A program made the translations under genes and the position numbers. From UBA9676 sp036522155 (GTDB lineage Bacteria; Actinomycetota; Actinomycetes; Streptosporangiales; Streptosporangiaceae), in contig DATDGI010000421.1 in NCBI GenBank assembly GCA_036522155.1, positions 1-25,184 of the forward strand: DNA of 25,184 bases. The letters are read 5' to 3'. The stretch's first letter is position 1. Each line of letters opens with the position of its first letter. This document shows positions 15,393-23,120 of this stretch, in pieces. Under the pieces are notes generated by a model. The model was not told where the DNA came from, searched no databases, and worked only from the letters and a program-made list of their open reading frames with translations.

Positions 15393-15598
15393 GACGGCAC
15401 CACGGCGATCGCCTCCCCGGCGTGGACCAGGATGGTGTCCCCGGGCAGGGCGCGGACGAACGCCACGCTGACCTCTTCCTTGCCGCTGCCGGTATCGACG
15501 ACCGCCAGGTCGTCGCCGAGCAGCTGGACGACCCGTACCAGCGTGCCGCTGTCCGAGCAGGTGATGCACACCTCGTCGTGGCATTCGGGGCCGGTCAT
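15389..15598 (-). CDS. Second, divergent HypC/HupF-like protein
   Basis: The 69-residue small beta-barrel-type protein is related to HypC. The C-terminal half ALPGDTILVHAGEAIAVV matches the HypC stretch with its conserved histidine (His59 here), and VRVVQLL with LAVVDTGSG matches the barrel strands. In place of the N-terminal MCLGIPG it has a ten-residue extension and CITCSDSG (Cys11, Cys14), plus Cys6. The iron-binding cysteine is therefore not at position 2, and a CxxC metal site is available. The ATG at 15598 is preceded by GGGGGTGA and overlaps the upstream stop by 4 nt (ATGA). It lies between the two SIS genes, coupled to both. It may be a chaperone specific to this hydrogenase type or a metal or ligand carrier. 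The role is inferred from family and context. Confidence 0.82.
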   Translation of the reverse strand: MTGPECHDEVCITCSDSGTLVRVVQLLGDDLAVVDTGSGKEEVSVAFVRALPGDTILVHAGEAIAVVPS

Positions 15599-16215
15599 GC
15601 GATCACCCCCGGGCTGAGCAGGCCGGGCTGCTCGAAGAACACATGCACAAGCTCCCACAGCAGGTGGTAACCGGTGACGTGGACCTCCTTGACCACCCGC
15701 GGGTCGTCCGACCGGGCCGTCAGCACGTGGTCCACATCCGGGCTCGCCCCGATCGCGCCGCCGTCCCCCCCGGTGAGCGCGATGGTGAGCAGCCCCATCT
15801 GCCTGGCCGTGGCCAGGCCGGCCAGCACGCTGGGGTCGTTCCCGTCGGCGGTGATGCCCATGGCGATGTCGGCCGGCTCGGCCAGCAGCCGGATCTGATA
15901 GGCGAAGATCCCCGCCAGGCCGGCGTCGGCGTCGGCGGCCAGCCCGGTGACCGTGGCCACGTCCGCGGTCAGGGAGATGGCCGGCAGCGCGCGCTTGCCG
16001 ACGATGACCGGATGCACGAACTCCACCGCCACGTGCAGCGCGTCGGTGCTCTGGCCGCCGGTGCCGAACACCACCAGCTTGCCGCCCTGGTGGAAGCGCT
16101 CAGCCATGGCGTGGCAGGTGGTGGCCACCGCATCGGCCTGCCCGGCCAGGTCGGCCAGGGGTGCTTCCCGGTGAGCGAACAACGCGGCAACGTCGCCAGT
16201 GGCGGACCGCGTCAT
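15595..16215 (-). CDS. SIS-domain protein 2 (GmhA-like), phosphate loop apparently lost
   Basis: The 206-residue SIS-fold paralogue of SIS protein 1. Equivalents of the GmhA catalytic residues are kept: DALHVAVEF supplies His61 and Glu65, and VKEVHV supplies His179. The phosphosugar loop STSGNS, however, is TADGND (residues 122-127) and GNGGSS is GTGGQS, so the serines that bind phosphate are largely gone and acidic residues introduced. This is the opposite pattern to SIS protein 1. A start at 16224 is also possible, but AAGGGG directly abuts that ATG and is well spaced (about 9 nt) for the ATG at 16215, which is therefore chosen. The gene is 24 nt downstream of the YceI gene and overlaps the HypC-like gene. 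Confidence 0.84.
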   Translation of the reverse strand: MTRSATGDVAALFAHREAPLADLAGQADAVATTCHAMAERFHQGGKLVVFGTGGQSTDALHVAVEFVHPVIVGKRALPAISLTADVATVTGLAADADAGLAGIFAYQIRLLAEPADIAMGITADGNDPSVLAGLATARQMGLLTIALTGGDGGAIGASPDVDHVLTARSDDPRVVKEVHVTGYHLLWELVHVFFEQPGLLSPGVIA

Positions 16216-16239
16216 CGCGCTCATCCCCTTCAGCCAGCG

Positions 16240-16806
16240 TTAGCCCGGGGCGCCCGGTTGCGCCGGTGCCTCCGCCTCAAGTTCGAAATCGACGGCGTCC
16301 CGGACCCTGAGCGCGCCCAGGAAGGCGGTATAGGGCTTGATGCCGTACGCCGACTGGACCACCGTGCCGGTCCCGCGGTACCGGCTGGGGCCGGTCTGGA
16401 TGAACCGCAGCTGCAGCGGCCGGGATATGCCGCGCAGCGTCAGGGTCCCGTCCATCGTCCCGCTTTCGTCGTCGGTGTGATGGAAGCGGGTGGCCACGAA
16501 CTCGGCCTCCTGGTGCCGGTCGACGGACAGCAGCCGCCGGGCGGTCGCGGCGATTTCCCGCCGGTCGGCATCGGTCAGCGGCTTGAGGCCACCCATACCT
16601 TCGCGCACAACCCATGATGTCATGTCGATCCGGGCTTCGATTGCCGCAAGTGTCTTGTCGTCATTCACGACAAACTCACCCGACCATCTCGTCACATCAA
16701 TGATCAGGTCATGTCCAGCCTGCGCGGCCAAACCATCGCGAAATGTCTTGATGACAATTCGGCCGCACTCGGGACCGAGCCGGTAACGTCCCGGAGCCAC
16801 CGTCAT
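16240..16806 (-). CDS. YceI-family protein
   Basis: The 188-residue YceI-like beta-barrel has typical blocks: an opening YRLGPECGRIVIKTFRDG, AAQAGHDLIIDVTRWSGEF, then EAEFVATRFHH, GTLTLRGISRPLQL and the closing FELEAEAPA. YceI barrels bind long isoprenoid chains or similar lipids. No signal peptide is present, so it is expected in the cytoplasm, the side where the soluble HhySL would act. The ATG at 16806 has no ribosome site, but a TACCGT -10 box ends 6 bp before it with a possible TGGACG 17 bp further up, consistent with leaderless transcription. A GTG at 16860 is the alternative. It is first in the run leading into SIS2-HypC2-SIS1. Its role in H2 metabolism is unproven. Confidence 0.85.
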   Translation of the reverse strand: MTVAPGRYRLGPECGRIVIKTFRDGLAAQAGHDLIIDVTRWSGEFVVNDDKTLAAIEARIDMTSWVVREGMGGLKPLTDADRREIAATARRLLSVDRHQEAEFVATRFHHTDDESGTMDGTLTLRGISRPLQLRFIQTGPSRYRGTGTVVQSAYGIKPYTAFLGALRVRDAVDFELEAEAPAQPGAPG

Positions 16807-16934
16807 AGCAGCACGGTAGGACAGTTCTGGGGAGCCGTCCAGTCCAATCAGCAGACACACCTGTCTTTCGCGCTGTCCGGGCGGCCGGTGGCAGGTGTCC
16901 AGGGCGCCGGGCCACGGCGCGGCCTGGCGCCGGC

Positions 16935-17468
16935 CTAAGGGAACGGGAGCGCGCCGAACAGTTCCTGGATGCGCCGCAGGTCCCGCATCCGCGGCTCGGT
17001 CTCGCCGCCCACCCAGCGGCTGACGGTCTTGACCGACACGCCAAGCTGCCGGGCCGCCGCCTCGTGGGTCAGCCCCTCCCGCCGCAGCGTGGTCGACATC
17101 CAGTCGGCGAAGGTGGCCGGCCGCTCGGCCGGCTGCCCCCCGGCCGCACCCGCCGGGGCCGTGCTGAGGTTCAGCTGGGCCGGCATCGGGTCGTTGGAGT
17201 GGAGCACGTCGACCTCGACATGCTCAGGGAATATGCGGAACGAGACCTGGATCGCACCGGTGGGGCCGGCCGCGTCGAGCAGGGCACGGAAGACAGTTTC
17301 GCCCACCTCCTTGTTGCCCTCTTCGGTCAGCGGCGACTCGGCCAGGCAGCGGCGGACGAAGTCACGGATCTCCGGAATCCAGGAGGGACGGGCGGGGAAG
17401 GTCTGCGACAGCACCACCACCGGGACGACCTCAATGGGCCCATCACCAGGCCCGTTCCAGTCGGGCAC
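16935..17468 (-). CDS. HTH regulator with degenerate HATPase-like N-terminal domain
   Basis: The 177-residue two-part protein. Residues about 15-90 (LSQTFPARPSWIPEIRDFVR and VGETVFRALLDAAG, then IQVSFRIFPEHVEVDVLHSN) follow the layout of RsbW/SpoIIAB-type HATPase domains, but the N-box asparagine and glycine-rich ATP loops are missing. Residues about 120-177 hold a Cro-like HTH (AAARQLGVSVKTVSRWVGGE). A Gly/Ala/Pro linker joins them. The GTG at 17468 is preferred because GAGGGAGG stands just before it, although the spacing is short; a GTG at 17486 is possible. It is divergent from hhyS across a control region and is the natural candidate regulator of the locus, perhaps sensing a protein partner or ligand with the degenerate domain. 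DNA targets are unknown. Confidence 0.75.
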   Translation of the reverse strand: MPDWNGPGDGPIEVVPVVVLSQTFPARPSWIPEIRDFVRRCLAESPLTEEGNKEVGETVFRALLDAAGPTGAIQVSFRIFPEHVEVDVLHSNDPMPAQLNLSTAPAGAAGGQPAERPATFADWMSTTLRREGLTHEAAARQLGVSVKTVSRWVGGETEPRMRDLRRIQELFGALPFP

Positions 17469-17615
17469 AGCTCCTCCCTCGACCACCGGCAGCGCCGCCG
17501 CAGCCCCCAGGTGGCGCTCCCTGACAGGACTGTACGCGCTATCGGCCGGCTACGCGCGGCCGCTGTGGTTCATGGGGTCAGCGGGACCGTTATTGAGAGC
17601 AGTGATGATTTGCGC

Positions 17616-17662
17616 CAATCCTGGCCGCGGCTGGACAGTTGTGTCTGGTCAATTGGCCGCGG
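17616..17662. repeat. Direct repeat pair upstream of hhyS promoter
   Basis: TGGCCGCGG occurs at 17622-17630 and again at 17654-17662, each preceded by CAAT (directly in the second copy, after two extra bases in the first). The offset is 32 bp, about three helical turns, which would put two protein dimers on the same face of the DNA. The second copy ends 4 bp before the predicted -35 box, a typical activator position. Protein binding is inferred. Confidence 0.45.
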
Positions 17663-17666
17663 AACC

Positions 17667-17695
17667 TTGCCCCGGTCATACCCCGGGTTTAGCAT
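17667..17695 (+). promoter_or_regulatory. Candidate hhyS promoter
   Basis: TTGCCC (17667-17672) and TAGCAT (17690-17695) are separated by 17 bp and resemble a sigma-70-type -35/-10 pair. Transcription would start near 17702 and give a leader of about 170 nt before hhyS. No other good pair was seen nearer the gene. Confidence 0.4.
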
Positions 17696-17872
17696 TGCCG
17701 CGTCTGCACAAGGTGCGGGGCAGTCCGATATGAGCCATTCGTCATGCTGTCAGCCGTTTCTTGCGGTGAGGGCTATCCGGCGCGCGCGAGGCGCCGCGGG
17801 TGGCTCATCCGGCTGTTCTGCACACCCCCCGCCGGCCATTATCCCCGACGCTTTTGAGGAGGTGGCCTGACG

Positions 17873-18946
<1,074 letters not shown>

Positions 18947-18996
18947 CGCTGACCGGCGCACCGTAACGCCCAGCGACGTACGGAGAGGGATGAGCG

Positions 18997-20790
18997 ATGA
19001 GCACTACCGCCGGCAGCGACAGCGACATCCGCGAGATGGCCTGGGATCCGATCACCAGGATCGTCGGCAGCCTCGGCATCTACACCAAGATCGATTTCAA
19101 GCAGAAGCGGGTCATCGAGTGCCACAGCACGTCGTCGATCTTCCGCGGCTACAGCATCTTCATGAAGGGCAAGGACCCGCGCGACGCCCACTTCATCACC
19201 AGCCGGATCTGCGGAATCTGCGGGGACAACCACGCCACCTGCTCGGTCTACGCCCAGAACATGGCCTACGGGGTGCGGCCGCCGCACCTCGGCGAGTGGA
19301 TCATCAACCTGGGCGAGGCCGCCGAGTACATGTTCGACCACAACATCTTCCAGGAGAACCTGGTCGGGGTGGACTTCTGCGCCAAGATGGTCGGCGAGAC
19401 GAACCCGGGCGTGCTTGAGCTGGCCAACAACACCGAGGCGCCGCACGCGGCCGACCACGGCTACCGCACCATCGGCGACATCATGCGCTCGCTCAACCCG
19501 CTGGAGGGCGAGTTCTACCGGGAGGCGCTGCAGGTCAGCCGGTCGACCCGGGAGATGTTCTGCCTGATGGAGGGGCGGCACGTGCACCCCTCGACGCTGT
19601 ACCCGGGCGGCGTCGGCACGGTTGCCACCGTCCAGCTGTTCACCGACTACCTGACCCGGCTGATGCGCTACGTGGAGTTCATGAAGCGGGTCGTGCCCAT
19701 GCACGACGACCTGTTCGACTTCTTCTACCAGGCACTCCCGGGTTACGAGGAGGTCGGCCGCCGCCGGGCGGACCTGGTCTGCTGGGGCAGCCTGAACGAC
19801 CCCGAGCACTGCGACTTCCGCTACGACCACATGACCGACTGGGGCCGCAAGATGTTTGTCACCCCGGGTGTCATCCGCGACGGCAAGCTGCTCACCAACG
19901 ACCTGGTCGAGATCAACCTGGGCATCCGCATCCTGCTCGGCTCCTCGTACTACGAGGACTGGGAGGACCAGGAGATGTTCGTCACCCGGGACCCGCTGGG
20001 CAACCCGGTGGACCGGCGCCACCCGTGGAACCAGCACACCATCCCGCGGCCGGCCAAGCGGGACTTCGACGGCAAGTACAGCTGGGTCATGTCGCCGCGC
20101 TGGTTCGACGGCGAGAACCACATGGCGGCCGACACCGGCGGCGGGCCGCTGGCCCGGCTGTGGGCGACGGCCCTCGGCGGGCTGGTGGACATCGGCGGAT
20201 ACGTCAAGTCCACCGGCCACAGCGTGCAGATCAACCTGCCCCGCACCGCCACCAAGCCGGAAGTCAGCTTCGAGTGGAAGATCCCGGTGGACTCCAGTGG
20301 CGCGCCCCTGTCCAACGCGATCGAGCGGGACCGGGCCCGGACCTACTTCCAGGCCTACTCGGCCGCCGCCGCCGTGCACTTCTGCCAGATGGCGCTGGCC
20401 GAGGTACGGGCCGGCCACACCAAGACCTGGGAGCCGTTCCAGGTCCCCGACGAGGCCTACAGCTGCGGGTTCACCGAGGCGGTGCGGGGCGTGCTCTCCC
20501 ACCACATGGTCATCCGCGGCGGGAAGATCGCCAACTACCATCCGTACCCGCCGACCCCGTGGAACGCCAGCGTCCGTGACTCGTTCGGCACCCCCGGGCC
20601 CTACGAGGACGCGGTGCAGAACACGCCGATCTTCGAGGAGAACCCGCCGGAGAGCTTCAAGGGCATCGACGTCATGCGCGCGGTCCGCAGCTTCGACCCG
20701 TGCCTGCCCTGCGGGGTGCACATGTACCTGGGCAACGGCAAGACGCTGGAGAAGGTGCACTCGCCGATGACCGTCACCCTCGCCACCTGA
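18997..20790 (+). CDS. hhyL: [NiFe]-hydrogenase large subunit, actinobacterial high-affinity (group 1h)
   Basis: Catalytic subunit holding the Ni-Fe(CN)2CO centre. In the 597-residue product, the N-terminal ligand motif is RICGICGDNH (Cys72, Cys75, His79) and the C-terminal motif is DPCLPCGVH (Cys569, Cys572, His575), so all four nickel ligands are present. A 22-residue tail follows His575 and should be removed by the endopeptidase encoded on the other strand. The ATG at 18997 has GGAGAGGG upstream. The stop overlaps the next gene's start by one base (TGATG), so translation is coupled. The gene is intact, with no frameshift, and the length is typical of the group (about 540-600). Together with HhyS it forms the H2-oxidising core. 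Confidence 0.97.
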   Translation: MSTTAGSDSDIREMAWDPITRIVGSLGIYTKIDFKQKRVIECHSTSSIFRGYSIFMKGKDPRDAHFITSRICGICGDNHATCSVYAQNMAYGVRPPHLGEWIINLGEAAEYMFDHNIFQENLVGVDFCAKMVGETNPGVLELANNTEAPHAADHGYRTIGDIMRSLNPLEGEFYREALQVSRSTREMFCLMEGRHVHPSTLYPGGVGTVATVQLFTDYLTRLMRYVEFMKRVVPMHDDLFDFFYQALPGYEEVGRRRADLVCWGSLNDPEHCDFRYDHMTDWGRKMFVTPGVIRDGKLLTNDLVEINLGIRILLGSSYYEDWEDQEMFVTRDPLGNPVDRRHPWNQHTIPRPAKRDFDGKYSWVMSPRWFDGENHMAADTGGGPLARLWATALGGLVDIGGYVKSTGHSVQINLPRTATKPEVSFEWKIPVDSSGAPLSNAIERDRARTYFQAYSAAAAVHFCQMALAEVRAGHTKTWEPFQVPDEAYSCGFTEAVRGVLSHHMVIRGGKIANYHPYPPTPWNASVRDSFGTPGPYEDAVQNTPIFEENPPESFKGIDVMRAVRSFDPCLPCGVHMYLGNGKTLEKVHSPMTVTLAT

Positions 20791-21764
20791 TGACCACGGT
20801 CAAGCAGGCCGGCGCCCGGATCGAGGAGCTGCTCGGCATCCTCCGGTCCGCCAGCGGGGAAGCGGGCGCGGCGGCCGAGGAACTGGTGCGGCTGCTGCTC
20901 GGCCTGTACGGGGACGGGCTCGGCCGGATCATGGCCGTGATCGCGGAGCAGGGCCCGGCCGGGGAGAGCCTGCAGGCCGCGCTGCTCGCCGATCCGGAGG
21001 TGGAGGGGCTGCTGCTGCTGCACGACCTGCATCCGCTGGACACCGACACCCGGATCCAGCGGGCGCTCGACCGGGTCCGCCCTTACCTGGGCTCACACGC
21101 CGGCGGCGTGGAATACCTGGGCGTCGACGCTGACGGGGTGGCCCGGCTGCGGCTGGCGGGCAACTGCCACGGCTGCCCGTCGTCCACGGTGACGGTCCAG
21201 CTCGCCATCCAGGGCGCGGTGGAGGAAGCCGCGCCCGAGGTGACCGAGGTCGTGGTGGAGGGGATGACCGCGCCACCCGAGCCGGCCCTGCTCCAGATAG
21301 GAAGGCGGCCCGGTGCCCCCGCCGGGCCGCCGGGCTCCCCGCCGGCCGGGTCCGCACCGGCCGGCGACCCCGGCGGCCAGCCGGGCCTGGCCGGTTCCGG
21401 CGGCCCCGATCCGGGCTGGGTGAGGCTGCCCGGCCTGGGGCCGCCGGATGGCCGGCCCGCCGTCACGCTGGCCGCCGGGGTGCCCATCGTGGTCTGCTCG
21501 GTCCGCGGCACGCTGTACGCCTACTACGACGCGTGCGCCGCCTGCGGCGGGTCGTTCGCGGACGGTACGGTCGCCGGCGAGCGGCTCGGCTGCCCCGGCT
21601 GCGGGGCCGGCTATGACCTGCGGGCGGCGGGCCGGGGCCTGGACGACCCGGCGCGGCACCTGGACCCGCTGCCGCTGCTGACCGACGGCCAGGGGGTCCG
21701 GGTCGCCCTGCCCGCGGTCAGTTCCGCGGCGAGCGCCCTGGCCGGGGAGGAGGTCACCCGGTGA
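20790..21764 (+). CDS. NifU-like/Cys4 Rieske-like fusion, probable hydrogenase electron-transfer partner
   Basis: A 324-residue protein in three parts. Residues 1-80 are helical. Residues about 85-155 are a NifU C-terminal-like domain with GNCHGCPSSTVTVQLAIQGAVEEAAPEV (CxxC cluster site). After a Pro/Gly linker, residues about 210-300 follow a Rieske-type layout, but the two ligand pairs are CAAC and CPGC (CxxC-x16-CxxC) instead of CxH and CxxH. It would therefore bind a [4Fe-4S], [Fe(Cys)4] or zinc ion and not a Rieske cluster. Iron-sulfur proteins encoded next to the mycobacterial hydrogenases (HhyE/HucE, from memory) are needed for H2 oxidation and are proposed electron relays, so this gene is a likely counterpart. 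The ATG overlaps the hhyL stop, and the next gene's start overlaps its stop. Confidence 0.83.
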   Translation: MTTVKQAGARIEELLGILRSASGEAGAAAEELVRLLLGLYGDGLGRIMAVIAEQGPAGESLQAALLADPEVEGLLLLHDLHPLDTDTRIQRALDRVRPYLGSHAGGVEYLGVDADGVARLRLAGNCHGCPSSTVTVQLAIQGAVEEAAPEVTEVVVEGMTAPPEPALLQIGRRPGAPAGPPGSPPAGSAPAGDPGGQPGLAGSGGPDPGWVRLPGLGPPDGRPAVTLAAGVPIVVCSVRGTLYAYYDACAACGGSFADGTVAGERLGCPGCGAGYDLRAAGRGLDDPARHLDPLPLLTDGQGVRVALPAVSSAASALAGEEVTR

Positions 21765-22477
21765 GCCGGCCACCCGGCCTGCGCCGCTACCTCCAGCCAC
21801 CGGCCGCCCCCACTGCTGGCCCGGGGGCAGGCCCCGGAACCGGTCCAGCGGCCGGCTCGCCCGGGACCACGCCAGCCAGCCAGGCCGGCGAGCCGGCCGG
21901 GCGGGACGGGGAGCGCTGCGAGATGTGCGCGACGGCGATCGCCGCGTCCCACAATCACCTGGCCGACCTGGAGAAATCCACTCTGGTCTGCGCCTGCCGC
22001 GCGTGCTACCTGCTGTTCACCGGCGTGGGCGCCGGCCACGGCCGTTACCGCGCGGTGCCCGAGCGCTACCTGCAGGACCTGGCCCGGCCGCTGACCGCCA
22101 CCGACTGGGCCGGCCTGGAGGTGCCGGTCGGCCTGGCCTTCTTCCTCTACAGCTCGCAGCGCGGCGAGTGGTTTGGCTTCTACCCGAGCCCGGCCGGAGC
22201 CACCGAATGCACGCTCGACCTGGCCGCCTGGGACCGGCTCAGCCAGGACCATCCCCTGCTGTCGAGTGCCGAACCCGACGTCGAGGCGGTGCTGGTGACC
22301 CGCACAGATTCATCCGTTGAGTATTTCCTGGTGCCGATCGACGCCTGTTATGAACTGGCCGGGCGGATGCGGATGCTGTGGCGCGGATTCGACGGTGGCC
22401 AGGAAGCCCGGGCCAGCATCGCCGAGTTCCTCGCCGCGGTCCGCGTCCAGGCCCGCGACCTCGGACCGGAATCCTGA
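21761..22477 (+). CDS. DUF5947-like protein of hydrogenase operon
   Basis: The 238-residue cytoplasmic protein follows a Pro/Gly-rich N-terminal arm (about 50 residues). A cysteine/histidine-rich block follows: RCEMCATAI, SHNHLADLEK, LVCACRACYLLF. That is a CxxC plus CxCxxC arrangement suited to binding zinc or an iron-sulfur cluster. The rest is a mixed alpha/beta region with FFLYSSQRGEWFGFYPSPAG and a C-terminal helical part ending in an EFLAAVRVQA helix. I recognise the pattern as the DUF5947 family, which I recall from actinobacterial hydrogenase operons, but no function is established to my knowledge. The GTG at 21761 overlaps the previous stop (GTGA). Possible roles are assembly factor or electron-transfer subunit. 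Confidence 0.75.
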   Translation: MSRPPGLRRYLQPPAAPTAGPGAGPGTGPAAGSPGTTPASQAGEPAGRDGERCEMCATAIAASHNHLADLEKSTLVCACRACYLLFTGVGAGHGRYRAVPERYLQDLARPLTATDWAGLEVPVGLAFFLYSSQRGEWFGFYPSPAGATECTLDLAAWDRLSQDHPLLSSAEPDVEAVLVTRTDSSVEYFLVPIDACYELAGRMRMLWRGFDGGQEARASIAEFLAAVRVQARDLGPES

Positions 22478-22478
22478 C

Positions 22479-23120
22479 ATGGCCGACCTGGTCTTCGACT
22501 GGACCGGCGCCCGGGCCGAGCGGTTCGCGGTGGTGCCCACCATCACCTTGTGCCTGCGGCTCAGCGAGACCACCGGGCAGCCGGTGGACGCGATCGCGCT
22601 CCGCTGCCAGATCCGGATTGAGCCGCACCGCCGCCGCTACACCGAAGCCGAGGCACAGCGGCTGCACGACCTGTTCGGTGACACCAGCCGGTGGGCGGAC
22701 ACGCTCAAGCCGCTCCAGTTCACGACGGTGTCGGCGATGGTCCCCGGGTTCATCGGCAGCACCGGCCTGGAACTGCCGGTGCCGTTCAGCTACGACCTGG
22801 AGATCGCCTCGGCGCGCTACTTCAGCTCGCTCGACGACGGCGTGATCCCGCTGCTGCTGCTGTTCAGCGGGACCGTGTTCGCCATGGTGGACGGCCGGCT
22901 CCAGGTGCAGCAGGTGCCGTGGAGCAAGGAGATCTCGGCCGGGATGCCGGTCGGTGTGTGGCGGGAAGCGGTGGACGCGCACTTCCCCAACAGCGCCTGG
23001 ATCAGGATGAGCAGGCAGACGCTCGACGAGCTGAGCACATTCAAGTCCCGCCATGCCCTGCCCACCTGGGACGCCACCGTGCGGGCCCTGCTGGACGGCA
23101 CCGACCGGGAGGAGCCGTGA
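22479..23120 (+). CDS. DUF6084-like protein of hydrogenase operon
   Basis: A 213-residue protein with beta-rich segments and no membrane span, signal peptide or cysteine cluster (a single Cys near residue 42). Characteristic stretches are ALRCQIRIEPHRRRY, VPFSYDLEIASARYFSSL, VIPLLLLFSGTVFAM and HFPNSAWIRMSRQTLDEL, which I associate with the DUF6084 family. There is no clear enzymatic motif. The ATG at 22479 starts one base after the preceding stop, and the following gene overlaps its stop by 4 nt, so it is translated in step with its neighbours. A structural or assembly role for the hydrogenase is inferred only from this tight, conserved-looking context. Confidence 0.75.
   Translation: MADLVFDWTGARAERFAVVPTITLCLRLSETTGQPVDAIALRCQIRIEPHRRRYTEAEAQRLHDLFGDTSRWADTLKPLQFTTVSAMVPGFIGSTGLELPVPFSYDLEIASARYFSSLDDGVIPLLLLFSGTVFAMVDGRLQVQQVPWSKEISAGMPVGVWREAVDAHFPNSAWIRMSRQTLDELSTFKSRHALPTWDATVRALLDGTDREEP

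Larger units (their letters stand above)
17469..17872. other. Divergent control region between regulator and hhyS
   Basis: This 404-bp stretch holds no convincing gene. It contains two direct repeats of TGGCCGCGG 32 bp apart, a -35/-10 pair facing hhyS, and a leader of about 170 nt. The leader has a small perfect hairpin (CGGCGC at 17778-17783, GCGCCG at 17791-17796) and a strong ribosome site (GAGGAGGT, 17856-17863) 9 nt before the hhyS ATG. It is more AT-rich in its middle (about 17590-17700) than its surroundings. No tRNA or known riboswitch pattern was recognised. Confidence 0.7.

Noticed and set aside
14712..16215. Heptose or LPS biosynthesis locus suggested by two GmhA-like genes
   Set aside because: No HldE/GmhB/heptosyltransferase genes are nearby. 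Both proteins have altered active sites and are coupled to hydrogenase maturation genes.
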